Of a DNA stretch of 14,820 bases, positions 1 to 5,743 are shown piece by piece. Positions within the stretch are counted from its first letter, which is position 1, and each line of letters begins with the position of its first letter. Location: contig JAJXYM010000126.1 of the NCBI GenBank assembly GCA_021780585.1, positions 1 to 14,820 on the forward strand. Direction: 5' to 3'. Made by a program: the position numbers and the translations under genes. The notes under the pieces are model-generated. The model was not told where the DNA came from and did no database searches. It saw nothing but the letters and a program-made list of their open reading frames with translations. Source of the DNA: Deltaproteobacteria bacterium (GTDB lineage Bacteria; Desulfobacterota; Binatia; Binatales; Binataceae).

Positions 1-1008
1 CCGCTCGATCCGATCACGAGCCTGATCAATCTGCCGGCGGGGCTCTCATTTTCGCTGCCGCTGATGGCGATTTTGCTGGCGCACGAGATGGGCCATTTTC
101 TCATGGGGCGGCGGCATGGCGTCGATTCGACGCTGCCATATTTCATCCCGTCTCCAACATATCTACCACTCCCGTTCCCATTTCTTCCGTCAATCTTCTT
201 CATCGGGACGTTCGGCGCGTTCATCCGGCTTAAAACACCGGTGCGCACGCGCCGCGCGATGTTCGATATCGGCGCGGCCGGACCGTGGGCGGGCTTCGTT
301 GTCGCGCTGATCGTGATGATCCTCGGGCTGACGAAGTCGACCGTTACGCCGCTCGATCAATCGGGCGGCGGAATCGAACTGGGCAATTCGATTCTGTTCT
401 GGACGGTCTCGCGCGTCGTGTTGGGCGTGAATCCGAACGCGGTCAACGTCAATCTGCATCCGACCGCTTTCGCTGGATGGATCGGACTGCTGGTGACGAC
501 GATCAACCTGCTGCCGGTCGGCCAGCTCGACGGCGGCCATACGGTTTATGCGCTGCTGGGCGCCTGGTGGCATCGATGGGTCTCGCGCGGGGCGTGGCTC
601 GGATGCGCGCTGATGGTGCTCGTGCCGTATGCGCTGGGCTATAGTTTCTGGCTGGGATGGCTGGTTTGGTTCGGACTGGTGTTTGCGCTTGGGCTGGGAC
701 ATCCTTCGACGGTTGATGCGGACACGCCCCTGACGGGCCGGCGTGCGGGGATGGCGTGGGCAACGATCGCGCTGTTTATCCTGACGTTTCCTCCCGTACC
801 AATCGTGTTTGCGCCGCCCGCGCCGAATGCGCCGAGCGTTCCGGGCCAGCGCCAGCAACAACCGTCGCGGCCCGAAGAACCGTCGGGCGGAAACGGCATC
901 GACGTGATGCTGATTGCGCCGCCGCATCCGGAGCGGAACGTAGCGACGCCACGCCAAGGCTTGCGCTGGTCCGCCAGCGGACGGGAAGACGGCTTAATCA
1001 GCGACTGA
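1..1008 (+). CDS. Site-2 protease family (M50) intramembrane metalloprotease, 5' end missing
   Basis: The reading frame is open from base 1, so the N-terminus lies outside the window. An HEMGH zinc motif sits at nt 82-96 inside a hydrophobic segment. The second M50 signature, NLLPVGQLDGGH (about nt 505-540), supplies the aspartate ligand. Between them lies a GTFGAFIRLKTP segment typical of the soluble-loop S2P subgroup seen in cyanobacteria and plant EGY proteins. At least five hydrophobic segments are visible. After the last one, the C-terminus is a Pro/Gln-rich tail of roughly 75 residues with no recognisable domain. The family cleaves transmembrane substrates in the inner membrane; the substrate here is unknown. 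The stop lies 14 nt before the dCMP deaminase start, so the two are probably co-transcribed. The family call is firm. Confidence 0.9.
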   Translation, partial: PLDPITSLINLPAGLSFSLPLMAILLAHEMGHFLMGRRHGVDSTLPYFIPSPTYLPLPFPFLPSIFFIGTFGAFIRLKTPVRTRRAMFDIGAAGPWAGFVVALIVMILGLTKSTVTPLDQSGGGIELGNSILFWTVSRVVLGVNPNAVNVNLHPTAFAGWIGLLVTTINLLPVGQLDGGHTVYALLGAWWHRWVSRGAWLGCALMVLVPYALGYSFWLGWLVWFGLVFALGLGHPSTVDADTPLTGRRAGMAWATIALFILTFPPVPIVFAPPAPNAPSVPGQRQQQPSRPEEPSGGNGIDVMLIAPPHPERNVATPRQGLRWSASGREDGLISD

Positions 1009-1022
1009 CGGCGGAGACGGTC

Positions 1023-1493
1023 ATGGCGGCGCGTCCAAGCTGGGACCAATACTTCATGACGATTACGCGGCAGGTCGCGGAGCGGTCCACCTGTCTGCGC
1101 GCGAAGGTCGGCGCGGTGATCGTGCGCGACCGCAGCATCCTGGCGACCGGTTACAACGGGTCGCCGGCGGGATTGCCGCATTGCCTCGACGTCGGCTGCC
1201 TGATTTACGAATCGCGCACGCCGGACGGAGAAATCGAGCAGAACTGCTATCGCACGATTCATGCTGAAATCAACGCGATTACGCAGGCCGCGCGCAACGG
1301 CAGCGCGATTCGCGACGCCGACATCTACGTTACGCATACGCCCTGTATCCATTGCCTCAAGGTGCTGATCAACACGGGAATCAGGCGTGTGCATTACGGC
1401 CGGCCCTACAAGCTGCATACGGTCGCCGACCTGCTCAAGTATGCGCGGATCGAACTGGTGCAGGTGGCGACGGAGGCGGGCGATGGCGGCTGA
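1023..1493 (+). CDS. dCMP deaminase / ComEB-type cytidine deaminase family protein
   Basis: The 156-residue product carries the zinc-dependent deaminase signature: H80-A-E82 (TIHAEINAI) with the proton-shuttling glutamate, and P107-C108-x-x-C111 (TPCIHC). A GYNGSP motif at 43-48 is characteristic of the dCMP deaminase/ComEB group rather than tRNA adenosine deaminase. The likely reaction is dCMP to dUMP in the cytosol, feeding dTMP synthesis; a competence role would be by name only. The ATG at 1023 was chosen because a GGAG (1013-1016) lies 6 nt upstream and the conserved domain starts about 8 residues later; the frame is open further upstream but only as a shadow of the protease. It overlaps the HIT gene by 11 nt. 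Confidence 0.92.
   Translation: MAARPSWDQYFMTITRQVAERSTCLRAKVGAVIVRDRSILATGYNGSPAGLPHCLDVGCLIYESRTPDGEIEQNCYRTIHAEINAITQAARNGSAIRDADIYVTHTPCIHCLKVLINTGIRRVHYGRPYKLHTVADLLKYARIELVQVATEAGDGG
1472..1476 (+). promoter_or_regulatory. Ribosome binding site of the HIT gene
   Basis: A perfect GGAGG lies within the deaminase coding sequence, 6 nt before the ATG at 1483. It decides the start of the HIT gene and indicates translation within a polycistronic message. Confidence 0.7.
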
Positions 1494-1968
1494 GCGGGAC
1501 GCGGCGGCGGGCGCGCGATGCGGCATCTGCGCGATGATCGAGCGCCTCGCGGCGAGCGAATTCCCCGACGCGATCGCGGAATTGCCGCGAAGCTGGCTTA
1601 TCCTGGGCGACGCACAGTTTTATCGTGGTTATTGCGTCATTCTGGCGAAGCGGCACGTGCGCGAGATGCATGCCTTGCCGCGCGGCGAGGCGCATGAGCT
1701 GCTCGACGAACTGATCGCCGTGGGCAAGGCGATCGAGCGCGTCACCGCGCCGTTGAAGCTCAACTACGAATGCCTCGGGAATCAGGAGCCGCACGTCCAT
1801 TGGCACGTTTTCCCGCGCTATGCCGACGATCGGATGCGGCTCGAGCCGGTCTGGACGCGGCCGCTGTCCGAGCGCAAAACTCCACTGCCGGAAAGCGATC
1901 GCCAGGCGCTGATCGCGGCGCTGCGGACGGAGCTGAGAACGCTTCTGCCGGCCGCGCGCATCGTCTGA
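1483..1968 (+). CDS. HIT-family nucleotide hydrolase/transferase
   Basis: The 161-residue protein has the histidine triad H104-V-H106-W-H108 in the context EPHVHWHVFPR; the middle histidine is the expected nucleophile. A C13-x-x-C16 pair near the N-terminus matches the zinc-binding cysteines of many bacterial HIT proteins. Members hydrolyse nucleoside phosphoramidates or dinucleoside polyphosphates; the substrate cannot be assigned here. The ATG at 1483 lies inside the end of the deaminase gene, with GGAGG at 1472-1476 six nt upstream. Earlier in-frame starts give only low-complexity Arg/Trp/Cys residues, typical of a shadow frame. Last gene of the protease-deaminase-HIT cluster. Confidence 0.9.
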   Translation: MAAERDAAAGARCGICAMIERLAASEFPDAIAELPRSWLILGDAQFYRGYCVILAKRHVREMHALPRGEAHELLDELIAVGKAIERVTAPLKLNYECLGNQEPHVHWHVFPRYADDRMRLEPVWTRPLSERKTPLPESDRQALIAALRTELRTLLPAARIV

Positions 1969-1980
1969 CGTGATGGCGAA

Positions 1981-2000
1981 AATGTTTCACGTGAAACATT
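1981..2000. promoter_or_regulatory. parS centromere-like site (ParB binding)
   Basis: AATGTTTCACGTGAAACATT is a perfect 20-bp palindrome. Its central 16 bases (1983-1998), TGTTTCACGTGAAACA, are exactly the conserved bacterial parS consensus bound by ParB through its HTH domain. It lies between the HIT stop (1968) and the cytochrome start, so it need not be conserved for coding reasons. ParB spreading from such sites helps segregate the origin region and recruits SMC. parA and parB are not in the window. Confidence 0.85.
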
Positions 2001-2058
2001 GTCGCCGAATTTTCGTGCTTTGTCCTTGACCGCTCTTATTGGTCATTTCGATGGTCGA

Positions 2059-2379
2059 ATGACGCCGGCGCAAGCGCGGCGCTGGGCCCGACGGTTCGCT
2101 GGCGCCGTGACCGTCGTCGCGATTGGCCTTTTCGTCGGGCTGGCGGGATGCCGGACGGCGCCGTTGCCCGAGCAGGGTAGCGCGGCCGAGCATCTGTACG
2201 CCCAGCGCTGCGGATCGTGCCACAAGCCCTATGCGCCATCGTCGATGACGGCGGCGATGTGGGCGATCCAGGTTGACGCGATGCAGCCGAAGATTGCGCA
2301 GGCCGGATTGCCGCCGCTCAGCGCCGGCGAAAGCCGCGCGATTACCGAATACCTCGAACGCAACGCCGGCACACAATGA
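2059..2379 (+). CDS. Small lipoprotein with a single c-type heme motif
   Basis: The 106-residue product has an Arg-rich N-terminus, a hydrophobic stretch and a lipobox L28-A-G-C31, so it should be lipidated and periplasm-facing. One heme-attachment motif follows: C51-G-S-C54-H55. Met69, Met75 or another residue could be the sixth ligand. The fold resembles short monoheme cytochromes often annotated as cytochrome c or diheme-related; a specific redox partner is not evident. The ATG at 2059 is preferred over an in-frame TTG at 1999, because the TTG lies within the parS palindrome and would put 20 extra residues before a normal lipoprotein signal. No clear Shine-Dalgarno is visible. It converges with the DUF488 gene. 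Confidence 0.75.
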   Translation: MTPAQARRWARRFAGAVTVVAIGLFVGLAGCRTAPLPEQGSAAEHLYAQRCGSCHKPYAPSSMTAAMWAIQVDAMQPKIAQAGLPPLSAGESRAITEYLERNAGTQ

Positions 2380-2383
2380 TCAC

Positions 2384-2403
2384 GTGGCGCCACGCGGCGC
2401 CAC
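2384..2403. terminator. GC-rich hairpin between convergent genes
   Basis: GTGGCGCC (2384-2391), loop ACGC, GGCGCCAC (2396-2403): a perfect 8-bp stem with a 4-nt loop, directly after the cytochrome stop and about 26 nt beyond the DUF488 stop. No T-run follows on either strand, so it may be a bidirectional but non-canonical terminator or an mRNA 3'-end stabiliser. Confidence 0.5.
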
Positions 2404-2429
2404 TTCATGTACAGGCGTGTACGGACGGG

Positions 2430-2974
2430 TCATTTGAGGCCGAGCGACGGCTGGCCGCCGTCGTAAACGATGCGCTCCCCATCGACGGAAGCGAACTCGG
2501 CGATTTCATGGTCGATGAGCTTGCCGTCGGGCATGAGATGCCGTACCCGCCATCCGCGGACGGTCAGATGGTCGGCGATGATGCGCCGATGGCATCGCCA
2601 CCACAATCCCTCCGAGCACATGATCGCCGTGCGGACCTGACCAGCGGCGGCGCATAGAGTGGCGAGGCCGGCGGCAAATTCGGGTGTATCGGTATAGTCG
2701 GCGTAGGAGCGAAAGGCGGGATGCTCCCAGGCGCGATGGGGCGATTCGGCGAGTTTCGAATGACGCCGGCCGCCGAGCGCCTGAAACCATCGGTAGGCGA
2801 CGCCGGCCGCGGTGACGGCGTCCGCGAGCTCTTTTTGATTGAACCACGGCCATCGGCGCGAGGACGGAAACGATCGCACGTCGGCGAGCAGCGCGATCTC
2901 ATGGCGGCGCAGCAACTCGACGAAAACCTGGATCGGATGGGTGGAATGGCCGACGGTGAAGATTTCCGGCGCAC
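2430..2974 (-). CDS. DUF488 domain protein; start unresolved, possible frameshift
   Basis: The frame contains a full-size DUF488 domain. Conserved elements in order are FTVGHSTHP at the start, DVRSFPSSRRWPWFN, YRWFQALGGRR, and a C-terminal MCSEGLWWRCHRRIIADHL. The core is about 179 residues, the usual family size. The biochemical function is not established; the conserved Arg, Cys and His residues suggest an enzyme or nucleic-acid related role. It follows DUF2182 on the minus strand with no gap. The frame has no ATG, GTG or TTG between the conserved start and a TTG at 3051-3053, which would overlap DUF2182 by 76 bp. A GTG at 2972-2974 would give VRRK-IFTVGHS if one base were added to the AAA run (plus strand TTT, 2963-2965). 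The 3' end is certain, the 5' end is not. Confidence 0.8.
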
Positions 2975-2977
2975 CAG

Positions 2978-3769
2978 CTAACGCATCAGGGCGACGACCG
3001 GCGCCGCCGCGAGCATCGCGACCCCGGCGACCCGCGCGATCGTCCGGCCCCAAGGCGTCGCTTTTTCGAGCAGCACCAGCACGCTGATCAGCGCGACCCA
3101 CGTGAGATTCATTACACCCGCGACGAACAGCAGCGCCATCAGCATCGAGCAGCATCCGATGCAAATCAGGCCGTGCCGCGCGCCCATCCGGAGGGCGCCG
3201 ATCGCGCCGGTGCGCCAATGGGTCATGAAGAAACCGATCGGCGACTGGCATCCGCTGAGGCACGAGTCCTTGAGGGGCGTGAACTGGTAAAGTCCGGCGG
3301 CGGCGAGAATCGCGGCCCCGGCGAACGGCGTCGCCGTCGCGGCTCCGGACAGAACCGCGCCGCGCTGCAACGCGATTTGCAGGACGGTCGCGACCGCGCT
3401 GAACGCCGTCCAGGCCGCGACGTAGCCGCCGACCAGCATCCAGACGTGGACCGCGCGAAAACCGGGACGCGGCCGCGCGATCGCGGCATAGGTGGCGATC
3501 GTGGGGCCGGCGCTCGGAATCATCATCGCGACCATCATCACCGCCCACATCATGAAGGTGATCGAGGCGTCCGCGGTTGCGGCCGGTAACGCGGCGAGCA
3601 TCCGCGCGCCGACCGGGCCGAAGTCCCCGGCCGCCATCGGCATCCGCGCCAGATAGAGCCAGGCGAGCGCACTCAGCGCGAGCAGGCCGAACCAGATTAC
3701 GGCGCGATCGCGAGTCGGGAGTTGCGGCACGCGATCGGTTGCGGCGGGCGCTTCCGGTGCGGAGGCCAT
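2978..3769 (-). CDS. DUF2182 polytopic membrane protein (predicted metal-binding)
   Basis: The 263-residue product has about six to seven hydrophobic segments and the family hallmarks. These are a Met-rich helix MMWAVMMVAMMIPSAGP (about 73-89), then YQFTPLKDSCLSGCQSP with C170 and C174 (about 161-177), then HGLICIGCCSMLM with C203, C206 and C207 (about 199-211), and finally GVMNLTW. The paired Met and Cys clusters inside helices suggest binding of a soft metal such as copper, but no function has been assigned to the family. It sits 34 nt downstream of DUF1326 and is probably co-transcribed with it. The start at 3769 lacks a clear Shine-Dalgarno; a nearby upstream ATG at 3779 is in a different frame. 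Confidence 0.88.
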   Translation of the reverse strand: MASAPEAPAATDRVPQLPTRDRAVIWFGLLALSALAWLYLARMPMAAGDFGPVGARMLAALPAATADASITFMMWAVMMVAMMIPSAGPTIATYAAIARPRPGFRAVHVWMLVGGYVAAWTAFSAVATVLQIALQRGAVLSGAATATPFAGAAILAAAGLYQFTPLKDSCLSGCQSPIGFFMTHWRTGAIGALRMGARHGLICIGCCSMLMALLFVAGVMNLTWVALISVLVLLEKATPWGRTIARVAGVAMLAAAPVVALMR

Positions 3770-3803
3770 CGGACGGCATGCGGCGGCGCGGTTAGCCGCG
3801 CCG

Positions 3804-4412
3804 TCAGCTGGCCCAGTTGATGGCGGAGAAGTGGCCGTTGCGCCCCGAGTTTTCGAACTTCAGCGAATGATCGTGGTAGCTGCTCGAAGTTCCCTTGGCG
3901 GCGGCGAGCCGGCGCGAGAAGGGATGCGCGACGTTGTCGAGCCATACGGTCTGATTGCCGGCTCCGGCCACGCCCTGCACGGTCACGTCGGTGACGTTCG
4001 CGATCGCGACCTTCCAGGTGCGGCCGTCGGAACTGTACTGGATCGCGGCGGTTTTGGTCGGCAGCCGCTTCGACACCATCGGCGCCATCAGGGCCGGCGG
4101 TCCGCCCGCCGCGCCCGTGAAGATCGCTTCGAGCGCGGCGCGCTGGGCGTCGTTGGCGCGACTATCGAGATAGACGGCCATGGTGCCGTTGCCCTTGGAC
4201 ATCTCGGCCGGGGTGGTCAGGGCCTGCACGGCGTTGAGGCCGCTGATATCGACGCCGCCGTAATTGCCCTGATTGATATGGACGGCGAGGACGACGTCGC
4301 AATGGCCCTCGGTGGGGCGCGCCTGCGCGTGCGAGAGCAGGCACGGGCAGAGCAGTTCGCAATTGCAGGATTCGAAGTATTCGCCTTCGATACGCCAGGC
4401 TTGACCGCTCAT
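3804..4412 (-). CDS. DUF1326 domain protein, Cys-rich N-terminus
   Basis: The 202-residue protein begins with W-x-I-E-G-x-Y-F-E-S-C16-N-C18-E-L-L-C22-P-C24, the DUF1326 signature, with C38 following in GHCDV. The remainder is a predicted beta-rich domain containing NQGNYGGVDISGL and AAIQYSSDGRTW. No signal peptide or membrane segment is seen, so it is probably cytosolic. The four clustered cysteines could bind a metal or support a thiol reaction; the family has no assigned activity. GGAGG lies 5 nt before the ATG and a near-consensus -10 about 40 nt upstream, so this is likely the first gene of the DUF1326-DUF2182-DUF488 transcript. Confidence 0.88.
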   Translation of the reverse strand: MSGQAWRIEGEYFESCNCELLCPCLLSHAQARPTEGHCDVVLAVHINQGNYGGVDISGLNAVQALTTPAEMSKGNGTMAVYLDSRANDAQRAALEAIFTGAAGGPPALMAPMVSKRLPTKTAAIQYSSDGRTWKVAIANVTDVTVQGVAGAGNQTVWLDNVAHPFSRRLAAAKGTSSSYHDHSLKFENSGRNGHFSAINWAS

Positions 4413-4417
4413 GATGA

Positions 4418-4422
4418 CCTCC
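4418..4422 (-). promoter_or_regulatory. Ribosome binding site of the DUF1326 gene
   Basis: The minus strand reads GGAGG with a 5-nt spacer to the ATG at 4410-4412. It fixes the start of the DUF1326 gene just before its conserved domain. Confidence 0.7.
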
Positions 4423-4453
4423 GCTGGGCCGCGCGCCGTCCGCGCGCCCGGCG

Positions 4454-4459
4454 CGAGTA
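4454..4459 (-). promoter_or_regulatory. Putative -10 element of the DUF1326 operon
   Basis: The minus strand reads TATACT, five of six matches to TATAAT, in an otherwise GC-rich stretch about 40 nt upstream of the DUF1326 ATG. No good -35 box lies at 16-18 nt spacing, so an activator or an alternative sigma factor would be needed if it is real. Confidence 0.35.
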
Positions 4460-4463
4460 TAGA

Positions 4464-4829
4464 TCAGGTCGCCCCGCCAACGCACGCGCCGAGTCGAACG
4501 GGGCAGGCGTTCACGATTGTTGAGACCGCATCCAAAGCGCGATAGCTTCGCATTCGCCGTAAGGAATGATGCGACGCATAAACGATATCGCGCCTAATTG
4601 CCGGTCCATCAGGCCAGTTCACGTCATAAAGAGGGGGGTAGTTCGCGATCAGTAGAAAATTGCCCTCCCGCCACGTGAGGCTTGCGCCTTCTTGGATATT
4701 GACGCAGCGAGAGGGCGTCTCTTCGATACGAGAAAAGATTAGGCTTTTTGGCCATCCTAAATCAAGTGTGATAAACGAGAGAAGCGATCTAATGCGCGTT
4801 ATTTCACGTTCAAATGACCGAATTGCCAT
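4464..4829 (-). CDS. Doubtful hypothetical ORF, possibly a gene remnant
   Basis: The ORF has 121 codons and overlaps the start of the NYN gene head-on by 38 nt. Residues about 20-80 have a believable composition (Trp, Tyr, Asn, Ile; few Arg/Ala runs). The last 40 run into the GC-rich DUF1326 leader and look like random translation. It has no recognised domain, no visible ribosome binding site and no signal peptide. It may be the decayed 3' part of a gene carried by the AT-rich island. Listed only because the region is otherwise empty. Confidence 0.2.
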   Translation of the reverse strand: MAIRSFEREITRIRSLLSFITLDLGWPKSLIFSRIEETPSRCVNIQEGASLTWREGNFLLIANYPPLYDVNWPDGPAIRRDIVYASHHSLRRMRSYRALDAVSTIVNACPVRLGACVGGAT

Positions 4830-5430
4830 TTTATTGGACGGGGGATTCTTACGAACTGTTTTGCAAAGTTCCAGCGGCGGTCAAATCCCCACTGCAGCGC
4901 AGGTGGTAGAGGTATGTGAGCGACTGCTTGAACATGAGCGGCTAAAAAGCGGGGCCCTTTACCGAATATTTTATTACGATGCAATGCCCTACGACGGAAT
5001 ACTGACGAATCCGATGGATGGTTACCGCATCAATTTCAAAACGACCACCCAGTTCAAGGCAAATAGCGATTTAATCAATGGTTTGGAGCTTCAACCTGAT
5101 TTCGCAGTCAGGCGCGGGACTTTGCTTAGCCAGGGCTGGAAAATCAAAAAAACTGCTGTGAACGATATGATTAAGACCAAACGTCAAATTGTTGCTAAAG
5201 ATCTGGCACCGGATTTAAAACAAAAGGGCGTCGATATAAGAATAGGTCTTGATATGGCCCGCATCGCACTTAAAGGTTTGGTGGATATTTTAGTTCTGGT
5301 GACGGGCGATTCGGATTTCGTTCCGGTCATGAAATTCGTGCGCACGGAAGGAATTAAAGTCTATATCGCGGCCTTTGGCCGTCCACTTAGACTTGAAATG
5401 TGTGCTCATGCAGATTGTGTACTGCCCTGA
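4792..5430 (+). CDS. NYN domain (LabA/DUF88-type PIN-like) protein
   Basis: The 212-residue product has the NYN fold motifs. RIAILLDGGFL provides the first acidic residue D16. KGVDIRIGLDMARIAL (145-160) provides D148 and D154. VTGDSDFVPVMKFVRTEGIKVYI (170-192) provides D173 and D175. NYN domains are PIN-like metal-dependent RNases or RNA-binding relatives; some act in defence or RNA turnover, and the role here is unknown. The ATG at 4792 is chosen because the domain begins about 10 residues later; a frame extending to 4660 lacks conserved sequence. Only a weak GAGAAG lies upstream, with a possible -10 (TGATAA, 4769-4774). Codon use is clearly AT-richer than the neighbours, suggesting transfer. 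It has no adjacent partner gene except possible HTH debris downstream. Confidence 0.82.
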   Translation: MRVISRSNDRIAILLDGGFLRTVLQSSSGGQIPTAAQVVEVCERLLEHERLKSGALYRIFYYDAMPYDGILTNPMDGYRINFKTTTQFKANSDLINGLELQPDFAVRRGTLLSQGWKIKKTAVNDMIKTKRQIVAKDLAPDLKQKGVDIRIGLDMARIALKGLVDILVLVTGDSDFVPVMKFVRTEGIKVYIAAFGRPLRLEMCAHADCVLP

Positions 5431-5672
5431 TTCTCTACCGCCAGCCCCTTAATTGCGCCAATTTCAGTGGGTGAGAAGAGGACGAAAAATTTTAACAATA
5501 AGAAAGTATCAATGCGATGTTTCGAGACCAGCATCCCTGACGTTGCGCCACCGCCGGTTCGCTTTTCCGTCTCGATTCGCATGCCGCAACCCATGGCAAT
5601 TAACAACCGAAAAATGCGATCGATCGCTGATGAATCGGCGGTACGCTCTCTAGCGAGCCTGTAAACTCGCAT
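5406..5672 (-). pseudogene. Possible truncated XRE/HigA-like HTH regulator remnant
   Basis: This 88-codon minus-strand ORF starts at an ATG immediately preceded by an in-frame TGA. Residues about 4-36 (RLARERTADSSAIDRIFRLL, then IAMGCGMRIE) resemble the last helices of short XRE-type antitoxin or regulator proteins, whose pattern is roughly LxRGRTxxFSxDRLxRLLxALGxDVEI. The recognition helix and N-terminal half are missing, and the remaining 50 residues resemble nothing known. It overlaps the end of the NYN gene by 25 nt. Best read as debris of an acquired regulator or toxin-antitoxin gene; chance resemblance is possible. Confidence 0.3.
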
Positions 5673-5743
5673 TCAAATGTCTCGATCATTCGCTCCGGCC
5701 GAGAAGCAGATCGTAACTTCATCATAAGGTCGCTGTGGCGGCG
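5431..5743. other. Gene-poor AT-richer region downstream of the NYN gene
   Basis: The 313 nt between the convergent NYN and M16 genes contain no convincing intact gene, hairpin terminator or tRNA. The minus strand carries an 88-codon ORF discussed separately. Composition shifts back to GC-rich at about 5730, just before the M16 stop, marking the right edge of the island. No direct repeats flanking the island were found by eye. Confidence 0.5.

Larger units (their letters stand above)
4413..4791. other. Intergenic region with island boundary and minus-strand ORF remnant
   Basis: This stretch separates the divergent DUF1326 and NYN genes. The first ~80 nt are GC-rich and hold the DUF1326 leader. 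From about 4500 the composition becomes AT-richer. On the minus strand a frame from 4829 down to 4464 is open (121 codons), with protein-like segments such as WREGNFLLIANYPPLYDVNW. Another minus frame holds a 32-codon ORF that starts at an ATG near 4617 and ends at a TGA at 4519-4521 (tail MRRIIPYGECEAIALW). These could be a frameshifted remnant or chance. No RNA gene was recognised. Confidence 0.4.

Noticed and set aside
190..957. Long minus-strand frame opposite the site-2 protease
   Set aside because: It is Arg/His/Gln-rich low-complexity translation typical of an antisense shadow in GC-rich DNA.
2384..2403. Reading the two GGCGCCAC copies as a direct-repeat operator
   Set aside because: The arrangement is fully explained by a perfect hairpin between convergent genes, where an operator would have no promoter to act on.
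2430..3779. A 449-codon minus-strand frame covering DUF488 and the DUF2182 region, suggesting a fusion protein
   Set aside because: The upstream 270 codons are an Arg/Asp/Gly-rich shadow of the DUF2182 gene, which has convincing family motifs in its own frame.
4480..4505. tRNA T-arm-like sequence (GTTCGACTC on the minus strand) at the island edge, a possible attachment site
   Set aside because: Only a 3-bp stem can form around it, no other tRNA arms are present, and no matching repeat is found at the other edge.
4799..4815. A further CACGT-containing parS-like sequence near the NYN start
   Set aside because: It reads TTTCACGTTCAAAT; the central CACGTG is broken and there is no symmetry.
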